From assembly GCF_017431965.1 (NCBI RefSeq), contig NZ_JAFRKB010000036.1, forward strand, positions 1-38,102: a stretch of DNA of 38,102 nucleotides. Reading direction: 5' to 3'. This document shows, piece after piece, positions 1 to 9,405 of the stretch (position 1 is the stretch's first letter; each line of letters opens with the position of its first letter). The notes under the pieces are model-generated. The model was not told the DNA's origin. It was given only the letters and a program-made list of their open reading frames with translations, and did not search any database. The position numbers and the translations under genes were made by a program. This DNA comes from Methanobrevibacter sp. GTDB lineage: Archaea; Methanobacteriota; Methanobacteria; Methanobacteriales; Methanobacteriaceae.

Positions 1-411
1 GGAGTTTACTCCAAGTTCTGCAAGTTTATCAGCATATTTTGGAAGTAAAAGTCCATTAGTACTCATACATTTGATTAAATCTGGTTGCTCTTTTGCTAAT
101 TTTTCAAAAAATTCAAATGTTTCCTCATTTGCAAGAGAATCTCCAGGTCCAGCCACACCTACAACAGCAATAGGACCGTCTGCAGTAACATCATTGATAT
201 GTTTGATTGCAGCATCAGAATCCATAACACAGCTCGCTACACCAGGCCTATTTTCTTCATCATTGATATCCCTTGTACAGAAGTTACAAAAGATATTGCA
301 TTTTGGTGCTACCGGTACATGTGCTCTACCTACTTTATCATGCATTTTTTCGTTAAAACATGGATGTGCTTTAGTTATGTGTGCAAATCTTGAGCCTTTA
401 TGTTCAGCCAT
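1..411 (-). CDS. nifB: NifB-like radical SAM FeS-cofactor maturase (5' part, truncated by window edge)
   Basis: Read from the reverse complement: ATG at 411, with 137 residues before the window edge. NifB is a radical SAM enzyme that fuses two 4Fe-4S clusters and inserts a carbide to make the 8Fe-9S-C (L or NifB-co) cluster. Visible hallmarks are HPCFN (C18), the AHVPVAPKC stretch, the SAM-cluster motif CNIFCNFC (C38, C42, C45), and a following GPGD segment typical of radical SAM folds. The family is usually near 290 residues in archaea, so about half is missing. A GGGGG Shine-Dalgarno lies about 10 nt before the ATG and a TATA box at 467-474, so it can be transcribed apart from mmp17 just upstream. 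No nifHDK is in the window. Its place beside Mmp genes suggests a role in methyl-CoM reductase activation, which is inference. Confidence 0.88.
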   Translation of the reverse strand, partial: MAEHKGSRFAHITKAHPCFNEKMHDKVGRAHVPVAPKCNIFCNFCTRDINDEENRPGVASCVMDSDAAIKHINDVTADGPIAVVGVAGPGDSLANEETFEFFEKLAKEQPDLIKCMSTNGLLLPKYADKLAELGVNS

Positions 412-466
412 AATATCATTTCCCCCGATAATATAACACTTGTTAATTTGTATTGATACGAACTAA

Positions 467-474
467 TATATAAA
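467..474 (-). promoter_or_regulatory. TATA box of nifB
   Basis: On the minus strand this reads TTTATATA. It lies 56-63 bp before the nifB ATG, which predicts a start near 445 and a leader of about 35 nt carrying the GGGGG ribosome site. It lies just past the mmp17 stop. Confidence 0.5.
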
Positions 475-479
475 CTTTT

Positions 480-1040
480 CTACATACCTTTATTCAATTC
501 ATCAATGAATTCATTTGCTTTTTCAATCCATGCATCCTTAATTAACTCATCAGTAGCTACAACACAGACTATATTTTCAGTAGACAAATCTTTAATGATT
601 TTAAAACCTTCAGGCAAGATTCTAAAGACTGCATCATAAATACGCCTTTGTAAATTAGAATGAGGATCATCAACTATCAATGTTTCCAAATCCATATGGT
701 CGCCTGAAATTTCTAATTGATACCTGTTAGGCTGATAAATTTCATCTCTTGAAAATGACCTCCACAACCTCTTTAAAATATTAGGAAGGTAATTTTCATC
801 TTCAATGAAAATCTCAGTAACATCTCTCATCTTATCATAAGTAAAGTTAGCAACATCATTGAATAAAATAGCATTAGATGTATTTTTCATTTTAATAGCC
901 AATACAAATACAGGATCATCAGGATTGACATAAGCTTTTAAATCATCAACAGAAGCTCCAAGAACCAAATCTTGAAATATTTGTTTAATGATGATTTCAT
1001 AAACTTCCGCACCGCTCTCATCATAGCATTCAACCAACAT
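480..1040 (-). CDS. mmp17: methanogenesis marker protein 17 (Mmp17)
   Basis: A 186-residue soluble acidic protein that I recognise as the Mmp17 family, found only in methanogens and relatives. Mmp17 is a known component of the methyl-coenzyme M reductase activation complex together with McrC, Mmp3, Mmp7 and the ATPase A2. No catalytic motif can be read directly. It follows mmp15 after a 17-nt gap that contains AGGGTTGAT as a ribosome site, so the two are probably co-transcribed. Length matches the family, about 185 residues. The assignment rests on sequence flavour (for example the IYDAVFRILPEGFKI segment) and on the neighbouring marker genes. Confidence 0.82.
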   Translation of the reverse strand: MLVECYDESGAEVYEIIIKQIFQDLVLGASVDDLKAYVNPDDPVFVLAIKMKNTSNAILFNDVANFTYDKMRDVTEIFIEDENYLPNILKRLWRSFSRDEIYQPNRYQLEISGDHMDLETLIVDDPHSNLQRRIYDAVFRILPEGFKIIKDLSTENIVCVVATDELIKDAWIEKANEFIDELNKGM

Positions 1041-1057
1041 AAAATCAACCCTTTAAT

Positions 1058-2299
1058 CTATTTATCATCATGCCTGTGTCCCATTCCAGATACCAAAAGA
1101 GCTGCTCCAACAGCACCAATATGTTGTGAATATTCCGGTACAATAACTTCAATTCCACCTAAAGTCTCACTTACGGCTTCAACAAGACCTGAAATTAAAC
1201 TTGTTCCACCTACTTGGATTAATGGTTCACGAATATCAATTTCTTGAAGTTGTTGTTCATAAACTTGTTCAGATACTGAATGACATGCTGCGGCCGCCAC
1301 ATCTGCTTTAGAACCTCCTGCTGCCAAAGTAGTAACAAGGTCCTGAATACCAAATACAATACAGTATGAATTCAGCATGGCTTTTCTCCAATCACCCTGA
1401 ACGGCAAGTGGGCCCAATTCAGTAATATCCACATCTAACCTGCGGGAAGTCATATCTAAAAATCTTCCGGATGCACCTGCACAGATACCACCCATAGTAA
1501 AGTTATCAGGAATACCATTATTAACGGTAATTACCTTGTTATCCATACCACCAATATCTAAAACAGTAGCTTCACCTTTTTGACAATCAGCCAAGTATAC
1601 TGCGCCTTTTGCGTTAACAGACAACTCTTCTTGGATAAGCTCTGCACCAAACTCCTGACCCATTGTAAATCTACCATAACCAGTAGTTCCAATACCATCT
1701 ACATCATCCCAGCCATAGTCAGTATTGGCAAATGCTTCTGCAGCGGCTGTTTTTGCAGATTCGATGATATCCTTAGTGGCTGTCCAACCAGTTCCGATTA
1801 CTTGGTTGTTTTCCATAAGAACAGCTTTTGTAGTAGTTGAACCTGAATCTAAACCAAGGGTAAGGCCTTCTTGTTTTTCACGGGCAAGAATGCTTCTGCG
1901 AGTAACAGTAGTGGCTAATGCTTCCATACGAATGAACAATTCATCAGCTTTTGTTCTTTCAGTGAATGAATAAGTAACTACAGGAATACGTGTATTGTTT
2001 TGAATAAATCTTCTTACTTCATTCCTGACTAATGCCGCTTCAGCACATCTAAAACAAGTTGCAATGAATACTGCATCAGGCTTAGACCTGCCTTCCACAA
2101 TAGCCATGGCTCTTGCAATCATTAATTTTAAACTTGAACTTTGAGCTGAAAATCCGAATTTTTCGTAAGATTCATCAATGTAATCCAAATCAATTTCAGG
2201 AAGAACAATTTCAGCACCAAATTTGTTTGCTGCTTTTTCAATTTCTTTTTGAATTCCACTATATTCTGTTCCACATGAAACTAAAGCAATTTTAACCAT
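1058..2299 (-). CDS. mmp15: methanogenesis marker protein 15 (Mmp15), BadF/BadG-type ASKHA ATPase
   Basis: About 413 residues. The ATPase domain has the ASKHA phosphate-1 loop [11 protein letters not shown] near residue 150, a second loop [11 protein letters not shown], and the [12 protein letters not shown] segment. In 2-hydroxyacyl-CoA dehydratase activators the cysteine of the GGxCA segment and a later cysteine (here NSYCIVF) hold a 4Fe-4S cluster at the dimer interface, and ATP hydrolysis drives electron transfer. The same two cysteines are present. I start it at the ATG at 2299 ([10 protein letters not shown]) because GGAGGA lies just upstream inside the end of mmp5; the longer reading frame to 2329 would overlap mmp5. 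By inference Mmp15 is a low-potential electron activator in methyl-CoM reductase maturation; its precise role is not known to me. Confidence 0.88.
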   Translation of the reverse strand: MVKIALVSCGTEYSGIQKEIEKAANKFGAEIVLPEIDLDYIDESYEKFGFSAQSSSLKLMIARAMAIVEGRSKPDAVFIATCFRCAEAALVRNEVRRFIQNNTRIPVVTYSFTERTKADELFIRMEALATTVTRRSILAREKQEGLTLGLDSGSTTTKAVLMENNQVIGTGWTATKDIIESAKTAAAEAFANTDYGWDDVDGIGTTGYGRFTMGQEFGAELIQEELSVNAKGAVYLADCQKGEATVLDIGGMDNKVITVNNGIPDNFTMGGICAGASGRFLDMTSRRLDVDITELGPLAVQGDWRKAMLNSYCIVFGIQDLVTTLAAGGSKADVAAAACHSVSEQVYEQQLQEIDIREPLIQVGGTSLISGLVEAVSETLGGIEVIVPEYSQHIGAVGAALLVSGMGHRHDDK

Positions 2300-2303
2300 T
2301 TTA

Positions 2304-2759
2304 TTATTCCTCCTCAGCAGTTTCTTCAAGTGAATCTACAAATTCATTTATTTCATTTACCATAACATATGTCTCATCTTGATTGTTTGGATAATTAAGC
2401 TCCAGTACTGGAATGCCCTTATTTCTTAGCAGGAATATTGATAATTCATTAGTCCTTGCACAACCAATACATCCAAAACCATAAGGAGCGCCATCAACAA
2501 CAATAGCTGCTTCCGCTTCATCTATAAGAGGTCCGATTATAGACATCCTCCCACGAACGCCGGAAGGAACCTCAATAGCCGCATATTTAAGACCTTTAAT
2601 TGGGTCCTCTTCAGTAATATTCATTGGTGGAGAATCAATTTCCGGATCTTTTATTTTTTGCCTAATTTGTTTTTGAAGAACTAAAGGAGTATGACCTTTT
2701 CTTTCAAGTAAATCTGCCAAAATTAATGAGTTTGGAGGATAAATAGCTATTTTAACCAT
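2304..2759 (-). CDS. mmp5: methanogenesis marker protein 5 (Mmp5)
   Basis: A 151-residue protein starting [20 protein letters not shown]. The conserved [10 protein letters not shown] motif (CxxC) in the second half suggests a metal or cluster site. This matches the Mmp5 family of methanogens. It lies between mmp6 and mmp15, 8 nt after the mmp6 stop, and its last codons (GAG GAG GAA) also serve as the ribosome site for mmp15. The C-terminus is a short acidic tail. Function unproven; linkage to methyl-CoM reductase assembly is by association. Confidence 0.85.
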   Translation of the reverse strand: MVKIAIYPPNSLILADLLERKGHTPLVLQKQIRQKIKDPEIDSPPMNITEEDPIKGLKYAAIEVPSGVRGRMSIIGPLIDEAEAAIVVDGAPYGFGCIGCARTNELSIFLLRNKGIPVLELNYPNNQDETYVMVNEINEFVDSLEETAEEE

Positions 2760-2767
2760 ATTTTCAC

Positions 2768-3238
2768 CTATTCTTTATTTTCTAAACATTCATTCATGAT
2801 TTTTTTAAATTCATCAACATCGATTGGTTTTTTCTCTTCTAATTCCACTTCTTTAGGATTTTCCAAAGCTTCAGAAACAAAACCAAGTATTCTGTACTCT
2901 TTTTCCATTTGGTGGAAACCTTCCCTAGGACCAAATCTATGACCTCTACATCTTCTAGGATCACCTGGAGCAAATCCTCTTTCTTTAGTGAAGATATGGT
3001 TCGGATCAAGCTTTCTTATTTCCTCAATAGCTTTATAAACATCTTCACTTTTACCACTAATCATAGACCCATAACAAGTATTCTTTATTGTAAGGGGCAA
3101 ACCAAGCATATGGAATTCACTTACAATTTCTTGTTCGCTTACATGAGCTCCTGGCCCAATAAATATCATACGTGTGATTACATCCGGATCCCAATCTTCT
3201 TTTCCTAAATCAGGACTCATGGTTAGATTCGGCAACAT
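2768..3238 (-). CDS. mmp6: methanogenesis marker protein 6 (Mmp6)
   Basis: A 156-residue protein with the very conserved block [18 protein letters not shown] followed by PREGFHQME, which marks the Mmp6 family. The ATG at 3238 has AGAGGGAG about 9 nt upstream and is preferred over the internal ATG at 3220, which has no ribosome site. The chosen start overlaps the end of mmp3 by 29 bp, suggesting coupled translation. The C-terminal 40 residues are lysine and glutamate rich. Biochemical role not established. Confidence 0.87.
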   Translation of the reverse strand: MLPNLTMSPDLGKEDWDPDVITRMIFIGPGAHVSEQEIVSEFHMLGLPLTIKNTCYGSMISGKSEDVYKAIEEIRKLDPNHIFTKERGFAPGDPRRCRGHRFGPREGFHQMEKEYRILGFVSEALENPKEVELEEKKPIDVDEFKKIMNECLENKE

Positions 3239-4757
3239 AAACTACAACTCCCTCTTTTAATTTTTCAAGACTATCATAATCAGAAACGATATCTCCAATA
3301 ATATTAGTTGATTCAAAGTTTTCAGCAGTCGGCCCAAATTCGAGATTATCTTCAAATCTAATACCGATTAAACCTGCACTTTTTGAAGCCATGTTAGTAA
3401 TACCTACTTGACCTCTAATGACTTTGTCAACCGGATTGTTTTCAGGAATTAAACCTTTTGCAGACTTTTTATCTCCTTCAAAGATAACAATATGCATTCC
3501 GGGCACTGCAAAATGAACTTTAATTTTGCCCACAGGATTTTCCAAAAGTCCTGATAACAGTTTAAAGTACCTTACAGACCTTGGAGCATTATCCACAAAT
3601 TTAATTTTACATAAATCATTAGGATTAATTGCTTTGGTTACTACTTGACCTTCATTTAGGATATCAATTGTATGTTTAGGGATTTGTTCGACGATTATTG
3701 CATCATCATCAACTAATCCATCAATCATGTGTTCAACACCCACTGCAGACAACAATTCTGTAGCTTCTTTTTGGGTTTTATTTAATAACATCAATCTTTG
3801 CTGCTCAGATTTGACAGTAATAAAGTCATTTTCTTTTGCAATATCGATAATTTCCATACCATTTACAATTCTACCCACAGTAGTGTGATTTGGAGTTAAA
3901 ACTCTATTTTCACGGTAAATGAAAAGTTTTCCAACGCCCACTCCAGAATTTCTAACAGTGATTGTTCCCCTACTTCTTTGAGTAGTATGTTCTTTAGGCT
4001 TTTCCAATTTTGCCAGCTCATAGAAACCTAAAAAAGACTCACTATCATAAGATACCTTTATCCTGCCATCTTTAATAAGTGAGAATAAATGCTCAACGCA
4101 AACCGGTGATTCCTCATCGATTTCAAAAGAAATATAAGTATACAATTCATTTCCTTCTTCAAGCACAGTAGTTAAATCAGAAACTGAAGCACTATCTGTT
4201 GTTGTGCTTCGCTCTATAATTGGCTCTATGCTTGTCACAACATCATCATCAGTTAGATTATCCAAAGTTTTTTTACCACCTATAATATGGGCAAAAATAC
4301 CCTTATTATATGGAGGCACACTATAGACATTAGTTGTATTCTCCTTAAGCATTATTAAATGAGTAGACTCATTACTAAAACTAGATAAACTTAAAACAAC
4401 ATCTCCTTCATAATATTTAAATTCATCAGAAGTAGGTTCCAAGTCAGTTACAATAGGACCAATTGAAACTTCCGTTGGGGTTGACCATCTGATATTTAAA
4501 TCAATGAATTCCTCATATTGATTTTTCCAAACATCAACTAAAGGTTTCGCCTCCTCAGATTCATCCAACTGGATAATTATAGAACCCTTATTTGTTTTAA
4601 TTTTATACTTGTTAATATTCTGTTCAAGCTCTTTTTTACCTTTAATTAAGCAAACAATACTACCAGGAGTATAGGGAGCATTTGTTTCATCAATTACTTC
4701 CTGAATTGTTGAAGCATCTGCAACATCTATTTCTTCTCCATTAATTTTAATTAACAT
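3210..4757 (-). CDS. mmp3: methanogenesis marker protein 3 (Mmp3, UPF0288 family)
   Basis: 515 residues, the usual family size. It begins [12 protein letters not shown], a small ubiquitin-like beta-grasp start, and the middle part (near residues 205-310) has a cyclophilin-like feel with [13 protein letters not shown] and [18 protein letters not shown]. Mmp3 has been found in the purified methyl-coenzyme M reductase activation complex. It heads the minus-strand run mmp3-mmp6-mmp5-mmp15-mmp17. AGGAGAT lies about 6 nt before the ATG, and AT-rich TATA-like sequences lie at about 4785-4817. No catalytic residues can be named from sequence alone. Confidence 0.85.
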   Translation of the reverse strand: MLIKINGEEIDVADASTIQEVIDETNAPYTPGSIVCLIKGKKELEQNINKYKIKTNKGSIIIQLDESEEAKPLVDVWKNQYEEFIDLNIRWSTPTEVSIGPIVTDLEPTSDEFKYYEGDVVLSLSSFSNESTHLIMLKENTTNVYSVPPYNKGIFAHIIGGKKTLDNLTDDDVVTSIEPIIERSTTTDSASVSDLTTVLEEGNELYTYISFEIDEESPVCVEHLFSLIKDGRIKVSYDSESFLGFYELAKLEKPKEHTTQRSRGTITVRNSGVGVGKLFIYRENRVLTPNHTTVGRIVNGMEIIDIAKENDFITVKSEQQRLMLLNKTQKEATELLSAVGVEHMIDGLVDDDAIIVEQIPKHTIDILNEGQVVTKAINPNDLCKIKFVDNAPRSVRYFKLLSGLLENPVGKIKVHFAVPGMHIVIFEGDKKSAKGLIPENNPVDKVIRGQVGITNMASKSAGLIGIRFEDNLEFGPTAENFESTNIIGDIVSDYDSLEKLKEGVVVYVAESNHES

Positions 4758-4859
4758 ACAATCTCCTAATAAGAATTTTTAATATTATATATTTATAGTC
4801 TTATTATATATTAAAATTATTTATTTAACTTTAAAAAAAGAAATGGCAAAATCATGCTA

Positions 4860-4882
4860 TTTTTAAAAAATTTAAAAAAAAG
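4860..4882 (-). terminator. T-rich terminator after the YczE-like gene
   Basis: Immediately past the stop of the 4888-5538 gene the minus strand carries T8 and T6 runs separated by AAA. There is no strong hairpin. Oligo-T tracts alone end transcription in many archaea. Confidence 0.4.
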
Positions 4883-4887
4883 AAAAT

Positions 4888-5538
4888 TTATGGTTTAGTG
4901 ACCAAATTAGGTTTTTTTCCAGTGATGCGTGTATATACATTACTAATTTGCCTTAAAGTAAAACCAATCAGAAGCGCTATAACAAATGTTCCTATATTAA
5001 TTGATGCAAAAAGGTCTGTATAAAACAATCCACACAATATAAGAGATAGAATCAACATTAATACATCAAAACCTATCTTAATTGTTGAAAATCTCCAATT
5101 TGTAACCATTGCTATTGATTGTACACATCCTTCACCTGGAAGTGGTGCAATGTGTGCCGGCACATATGTAAATATTCCAAAAGCTATACAAAATGCACTA
5201 ATCAGTAAAAATATAATTTTCATTAAAATAGATCCATCAAAAGGCACAAATGATACTATATATACCGCCACATTCATGAAATATCCAAATAATACACAAT
5301 TAATCAATTGAAGTAACCTTTTTTTCTCAAATCTTGAGCGCAAAATCACTACCTGCAATAAGAGCAAAGCAAAATTAGACAGAAATGTAGTTATTCCAAT
5401 ATCAATATTTGTTATTAATGCAAGAGAATAAGCCACTGAAGTAACTGGAGTGGTTCCAAGTGTAGAAACGATTGAAAACCCTACCCCTAATGACATTATG
5501 AACAATCCAACTACAAACAAAATGACTCTTTTTATCAT
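4888..5538 (-). CDS. YczE/YitT-like integral membrane protein
   Basis: 216 residues with five or so hydrophobic segments, starting at the N-terminus (near residues 4-24, 39-66, 84-103, 107-128 and 153-195). The opening GLFIMSLGVGFSIVSTLGTTP and the APLPGEGC stretch resemble the YczE/YyaS family of bacterial and archaeal membrane proteins, whose function is unknown. There is no ribosome site before the ATG; a TATA box at 5562-5570 sits 24-32 bp upstream, so the transcript is probably leaderless. It is divergent from the nuclease gene. Transporter activity is possible but not shown. Confidence 0.75.
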   Translation of the reverse strand: MIKRVILFVVGLFIMSLGVGFSIVSTLGTTPVTSVAYSLALITNIDIGITTFLSNFALLLLQVVILRSRFEKKRLLQLINCVLFGYFMNVAVYIVSFVPFDGSILMKIIFLLISAFCIAFGIFTYVPAHIAPLPGEGCVQSIAMVTNWRFSTIKIGFDVLMLILSLILCGLFYTDLFASINIGTFVIALLIGFTLRQISNVYTRITGKKPNLVTKP

Positions 5539-5561
5539 AATTTATAATTTATAAGATATAT

Positions 5562-5570
5562 CATATAAAT
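5562..5570 (-). promoter_or_regulatory. TATA box of the YczE-like gene (leaderless)
   Basis: The minus strand reads ATTTATATG. The centre is about 28 bp from the ATG at 5538, so the predicted transcript start falls at or next to the start codon. No purine-rich ribosome site lies between. Confidence 0.45.
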
Positions 5571-5653
5571 TCTCCTTGATTCTTATTATACAGAAACATT
5601 CAAAAAAATATATTAACACATAATCCTAACAATATTATTATGGAGGGAAAATA

Positions 5654-6391
5654 ATGGCCATTACAAAAAAACATATTTTTTCTTTAATAATTATTTTAAT
5701 TATTGCGATTGGAGCAATTTCAATAGCTAGTGCTTACACCGGAACTGGCTTTTCGCACAATGTCCCAAGCTCCAAATATTCAGATATGTCCTCTTCAGAT
5801 ATTTTAAGCCAATATTCCGATACAAATTGCCATGTTGAAGAACGTGCAATATGCACTAAAGTTGTTGATGGAGACACAATCGAATTGGATAATGGTAAAA
5901 AAGTACGTTTTGTAGGTGTTAACACACCGGAGAGAGGTGTTGAAGGATATATTACATCTAAAAACTTTGTTCAAAAGTTATGTTTAAATAAGGAAGTTGG
6001 CCTCGATATTGACGATTCCAAGCATAATGATAAATACGGCAGAACACTGGCTGTTGTTATTGTTGAGGGTAAAAATTTAAATGAAATGCTTTTAAAAGAA
6101 GGCCTTGCAGAAATAATGTACATGCCACCAAGCGAATTTTACCCATACGATTGGGGAAATGGAGACACACCTGTGGCCAATACTCATAGCTCTTCATCTT
6201 CAAGCTCTTCATCAGACACATCAAGCTCTTCTGGCTCTGGAAGCTATGTTGGAAATGCAAATTCAGGAAAATTCCACGTGGCAAGCTGCAGCAGCGTTAG
6301 TAAAATGTCTGAAAAGAATAAGGTATATTTCTCAAGTAGAGATGAAGCCATTAATCAAGGATATGTGCCATGTAAAAGGTGTAATCCTTAA
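5654..6391 (+). CDS. secreted thermonuclease (SNase-like) with C-terminal Ada-type zinc module
   Basis: 245 residues. Residues 8-27 form a signal peptide ending ASA before Y28, so export is likely. The staphylococcal-nuclease domain spans about 62-160: VVDGDTIEL holds metal ligand D72, then R85, E93 and R130 match the catalytic Arg/Glu/Arg of the family; the usual second metal aspartate is N90 (VNTPE). A serine-rich linker runs about 178-197. The C-terminal 45 residues (YVGNANSGKFH, then CSSV, then CKRC) match the Ada-type metal-binding module often fused to archaeal and bacterial nucleases; Cys residues and a His would hold zinc. GGAGGG lies 7 nt before the ATG. Probable role: extracellular or surface nucleic-acid breakdown for nutrition or competition. 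It stands alone between two membrane-protein genes. Confidence 0.85.
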   Translation: MAITKKHIFSLIIILIIAIGAISIASAYTGTGFSHNVPSSKYSDMSSSDILSQYSDTNCHVEERAICTKVVDGDTIELDNGKKVRFVGVNTPERGVEGYITSKNFVQKLCLNKEVGLDIDDSKHNDKYGRTLAVVIVEGKNLNEMLLKEGLAEIMYMPPSEFYPYDWGNGDTPVANTHSSSSSSSSSDTSSSSGSGSYVGNANSGKFHVASCSSVSKMSEKNKVYFSSRDEAINQGYVPCKRCNP

Positions 6392-6403
6392 TTTTCTATT
6401 TTT

Positions 6404-7201
6404 TCAATTGAGTTCTCTGTATTTGAGATAATCCAACTCTTTTTCAAATTTATCCAAACCACTCTCTTTATCCGCAATGTTGGAATAGAGCAATCCCAAT
6501 GAATAATTGCCTATACTTTCCAATATAGGAATGACAATGCCCAAATAAATTATGAAACCAACATAAGGAATCAGCATCACCAATGATGAGACATATGAAA
6601 CAACAACCATCAGTATTGCCATGAATACCAGCCATTTAATTATATTGACAACACCAATGCTTTTAATATCCCCGATCACTTTATGAATTTTTAAAGCCTC
6701 GGATAAGCTGTTAAAATAAGCCAATCTGGCCTTTGCAAAAAATAACAAAACTTCAAATAGGATATAAGAAATTAGAACCGCAAGGAAACCTAAAACTATA
6801 GTCAACAAAAAGCTCTGAACCTTCAATTCAGCCAACATGTCAACGCTTGATGCACCCATCGTTGACCAAACAATGAAAAACACCGCTACCGGCACAATCA
6901 TATATACAACTCTTAAAAGAAACAATCTGATAGTGTCATATATGTTCTTTCCAAAATTTATGGAAGGAAACATGGATGACTCATTCAATCCTATGTTAAC
7001 AATAGACAATAGATATCCAGGTACAATTAAAATAAATATAAAAAATGCAATTATTCCGAGAATTAAGACATATCTGTTGTCAGAAACCATCCCTATAGGA
7101 ATGAGTGCAATTAGAATAAATAGAATAAAAAGAATAGGTAACTTCTTAAGATTTCTAAAAGGATACTTTAGGGAATTTGATATTATCTTGCCAACATTCA
7201 T
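6404..7201 (-). CDS. DUF4013 membrane protein
   Basis: 265 residues with about six long hydrophobic segments. It begins MNVGKIISNSLKYPFRN, the pattern typical of DUF4013 proteins, which are numerous in Methanobrevibacter and Methanosphaera. Function unknown. The start at 7201 has GAGGCGG about 5 nt upstream. It converges with the nuclease gene with only 12 bp between the two stops. The C-terminal 25 residues are charged and probably cytoplasmic. Confidence 0.8.
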   Translation of the reverse strand: MNVGKIISNSLKYPFRNLKKLPILFILFILIALIPIGMVSDNRYVLILGIIAFFIFILIVPGYLLSIVNIGLNESSMFPSINFGKNIYDTIRLFLLRVVYMIVPVAVFFIVWSTMGASSVDMLAELKVQSFLLTIVLGFLAVLISYILFEVLLFFAKARLAYFNSLSEALKIHKVIGDIKSIGVVNIIKWLVFMAILMVVVSYVSSLVMLIPYVGFIIYLGIVIPILESIGNYSLGLLYSNIADKESGLDKFEKELDYLKYRELN

Positions 7202-7289
7202 AAAACCGCCTCAATCAAAACTACTTCTCAATATGCTATTTTTCGTGACTTGATCCAATACTCGCTTAAATCCATAATTTGATACATGA

Positions 7290-8264
7290 TCATCTAAAAA
7301 TAAATACAGGATTTTTTTCCTGATTGAATACTTCTGCCTGTTCATCTTTGTAATTCAATAAAAGTGAATTGGAATCTGTTACCTCGCCGACAACCGCCGC
7401 TTCAATTGAAAATCTTGAAAGGTATTCCTCAATATAATCACAGTAGTCTTCATGAGCTGTAAAAACAAAACCAGAACCGGGATAAGACCTAAGCCAATCT
7501 ACCCATTCAACACTCTCATTTCTAGGAATATCCTCCAAATCAACGATTGCACCTTTCTCGGAAGTTTCCAAAAGCATTTCCAAAGTTCCCAAAATGCCCG
7601 GATTTGAAATGTCCTTACCTGATTTGATGTATCCCTTTTCGGCCAAATGCTGAACGGCAGTAATCTGGTCCTGCACCAATTGAGCATCCTTATCATAGGT
7701 GGTATCCCAATTAAGGCTAAACATCTCATGAGGCTTGCCGTCAAGGTCTATTGCAACAATTACCTTATCTCCCACTTCAGCACCAAAACTGGTGATTATT
7801 TTATCTTTTTGTGCAATCCCCACAATTGCCACTCCTAGAGAGTCAACTTCACCATCAGGGTGCAGATGACCTCCGACCATAGGGACGCCAAATTTCAAGC
7901 AGCCATCTTTGATTCCATTTAGCAAATCTTCATAAATCTCATCATTGCTTATTGACATTATATTTACCATAGCCAACGGTTTTCCGCCCATTGCTGCAAT
8001 ATCATTTACATTGACTAGTACAGAACAATATCCTGCCCAGTAAGGATTGACATTCATTATATCTCCCCAAATTCCATCAGCGGCAATTAACATGACTTGA
8101 TTGTTTCCAATGTCAATAGCTGAAGCATCATCCCCAATATCTATTACAACATTTCCAGAAACATTATAAGACTCTTTTAGAAGAGAAATGACATTATCTA
8201 TTGAACTTTTACGTGATACTCCCTTAAATTCTTGAATAGATTTAACAAGATTTTCAAAATCCAA
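7290..8264 (-). CDS. mmp2: methanogenesis marker protein 2 (Mmp2), AIR-synthase/SelD-like
   Basis: 324 residues with the PurM/HypE/ThiL/SelD two-domain ATP-binding fold: GDDASAID early, then ADGIWGDI, VNVNDIAAMGGKPLAMVNI and GGHLHPD. This set matches Mmp2 rather than SelD or ThiL. The enzyme probably phosphorylates or activates a substrate with ATP; the substrate is not known to me. It starts with TTG at 8264, preceded by AGGAAGTGG, and no ATG is available near the conserved N-terminus. It is the last gene of the run nob1, DUF2117 gene, mmp2, with a 16-nt gap to the gene before it. Confidence 0.85.
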   Translation of the reverse strand: MDFENLVKSIQEFKGVSRKSSIDNVISLLKESYNVSGNVVIDIGDDASAIDIGNNQVMLIAADGIWGDIMNVNPYWAGYCSVLVNVNDIAAMGGKPLAMVNIMSISNDEIYEDLLNGIKDGCLKFGVPMVGGHLHPDGEVDSLGVAIVGIAQKDKIITSFGAEVGDKVIVAIDLDGKPHEMFSLNWDTTYDKDAQLVQDQITAVQHLAEKGYIKSGKDISNPGILGTLEMLLETSEKGAIVDLEDIPRNESVEWVDWLRSYPGSGFVFTAHEDYCDYIEEYLSRFSIEAAVVGEVTDSNSLLLNYKDEQAEVFNQEKNPVFIFR

Positions 8265-8280
8265 GATTCCACTTCCTAAT

Positions 8281-9405
8281 TTAATTAATATAATTAATTT
8301 TGTATTTGCAATTAATAGTATTTATTATTTCGACAATTTTTTCTTCAACTTGGCCGATATCTGAAAAGCAAGAAGTTATATGACTGTCCCTAAACAATTT
8401 CTTTTCAATAGCTTGGCCACAGACATCATCAAAACCACTTTCAACTTCGAATATGATGGAATTTTTAGCCTTGAATCCATCTTCTACAACCTTGTCCAAA
8501 TCCCCATCAGTTATTCCCACAATAGGTATATCAAATCTATACAAAATGTCAGAAGAGATTAATGTTGTATCATCACCAATACTTATAACCGCATCACATT
8601 TTCTGAACTTATAAACATCCTCTCCGGCATGATCAAGAAAAGCAACTTTAAAATCATCATTATTTTCCGTTTTTTCCAAAATACGGGGAGTCACTTTGGC
8701 TTTTCTCAGAAGCCCTGTCTTAATTATGGCACTTTCAAGGTCAACTTCACCCAATTTTTCAAGACCATGGTCTTTAAGAGTTCCACCAATAATATCCACA
8801 ATATGATTGTCCTTTGTAATTAAAACAAGCTTATCAGAATCAGTTTTTCCAATTACAACACTGTTTACCATTATGTTTTCACCGGGGCTTACCCCATGAA
8901 CAATCCTGTGTGTGTGATTATCAGGAATGTTATCCTGCCTAATATGGTTATCATAGACCTCTTCAGGAGTGACAATATCCAGATTTAATCTTTGAGATAA
9001 TTCCTTTGCCAACTCCAAATCATTATTCCAACAAATAATGCTGCCGTCCTCTTCGCCAGGCCTTTCAATTTGTATGACAGGAATGTGATTATCATCAATT
9101 TTATTTAAATAATGATTATAAACTTTATATCCAAAAACCTGGCCGGTCACATCAGATTTGCCGTAATTAAGTAAAAAAATCACATCAACATCATCATCAT
9201 GAAATATTTTCAATGAATCGCTTGGAACAAGTTTTTTTCCAATATCAATAGTATTTTCCAAACCGGCATCAATTACTGCAGTGCGACCCATAGTCCCACC
9301 AAGCCTTGCAGAAACTTCACCATATCCGGAAAGCAGACTAATTAATTTTAAAGCATAACCTGAATCAATAATATTCGGACCGTGAACAACTACGCCAATC
9401 CTCAT
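8281..9405 (-). CDS. DUF2117 protein, methanogen-specific, function unknown
   Basis: 374 residues. The N-terminus (MRIGVVVHGPNIIDSGYAL, then LGGTMGRTAVID) is characteristic of DUF2117 proteins of methanogens. A second part near residues 265-310 (VISIGDDTTLISSDIL, IPIVGITDGDLD) looks like a Rossmann-type nucleotide or small-molecule site. No signal peptide or membrane segment. The ATG overlaps the nob1 stop by 4 bp, showing co-expression with a ribosome maturation nuclease and with mmp2. Role not established; a link to cofactor or methyl-CoM reductase work is only suggested by mmp2. Confidence 0.78.
   Translation of the reverse strand: MRIGVVVHGPNIIDSGYALKLISLLSGYGEVSARLGGTMGRTAVIDAGLENTIDIGKKLVPSDSLKIFHDDDVDVIFLLNYGKSDVTGQVFGYKVYNHYLNKIDDNHIPVIQIERPGEEDGSIICWNNDLELAKELSQRLNLDIVTPEEVYDNHIRQDNIPDNHTHRIVHGVSPGENIMVNSVVIGKTDSDKLVLITKDNHIVDIIGGTLKDHGLEKLGEVDLESAIIKTGLLRKAKVTPRILEKTENNDDFKVAFLDHAGEDVYKFRKCDAVISIGDDTTLISSDILYRFDIPIVGITDGDLDKVVEDGFKAKNSIIFEVESGFDDVCGQAIEKKLFRDSHITSCFSDIGQVEEKIVEIINTINCKYKINYIN

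Noticed and set aside
71..436. Plus-strand 121-residue frame at the window start
   Set aside because: It lies opposite nifB, whose minus-strand translation shows all NifB motifs.
6159..6431. Plus-strand frame overlapping the end of the nuclease gene
   Set aside because: It arises from the serine-rich linker read in another frame (Leu/Gln-rich) and has no support.
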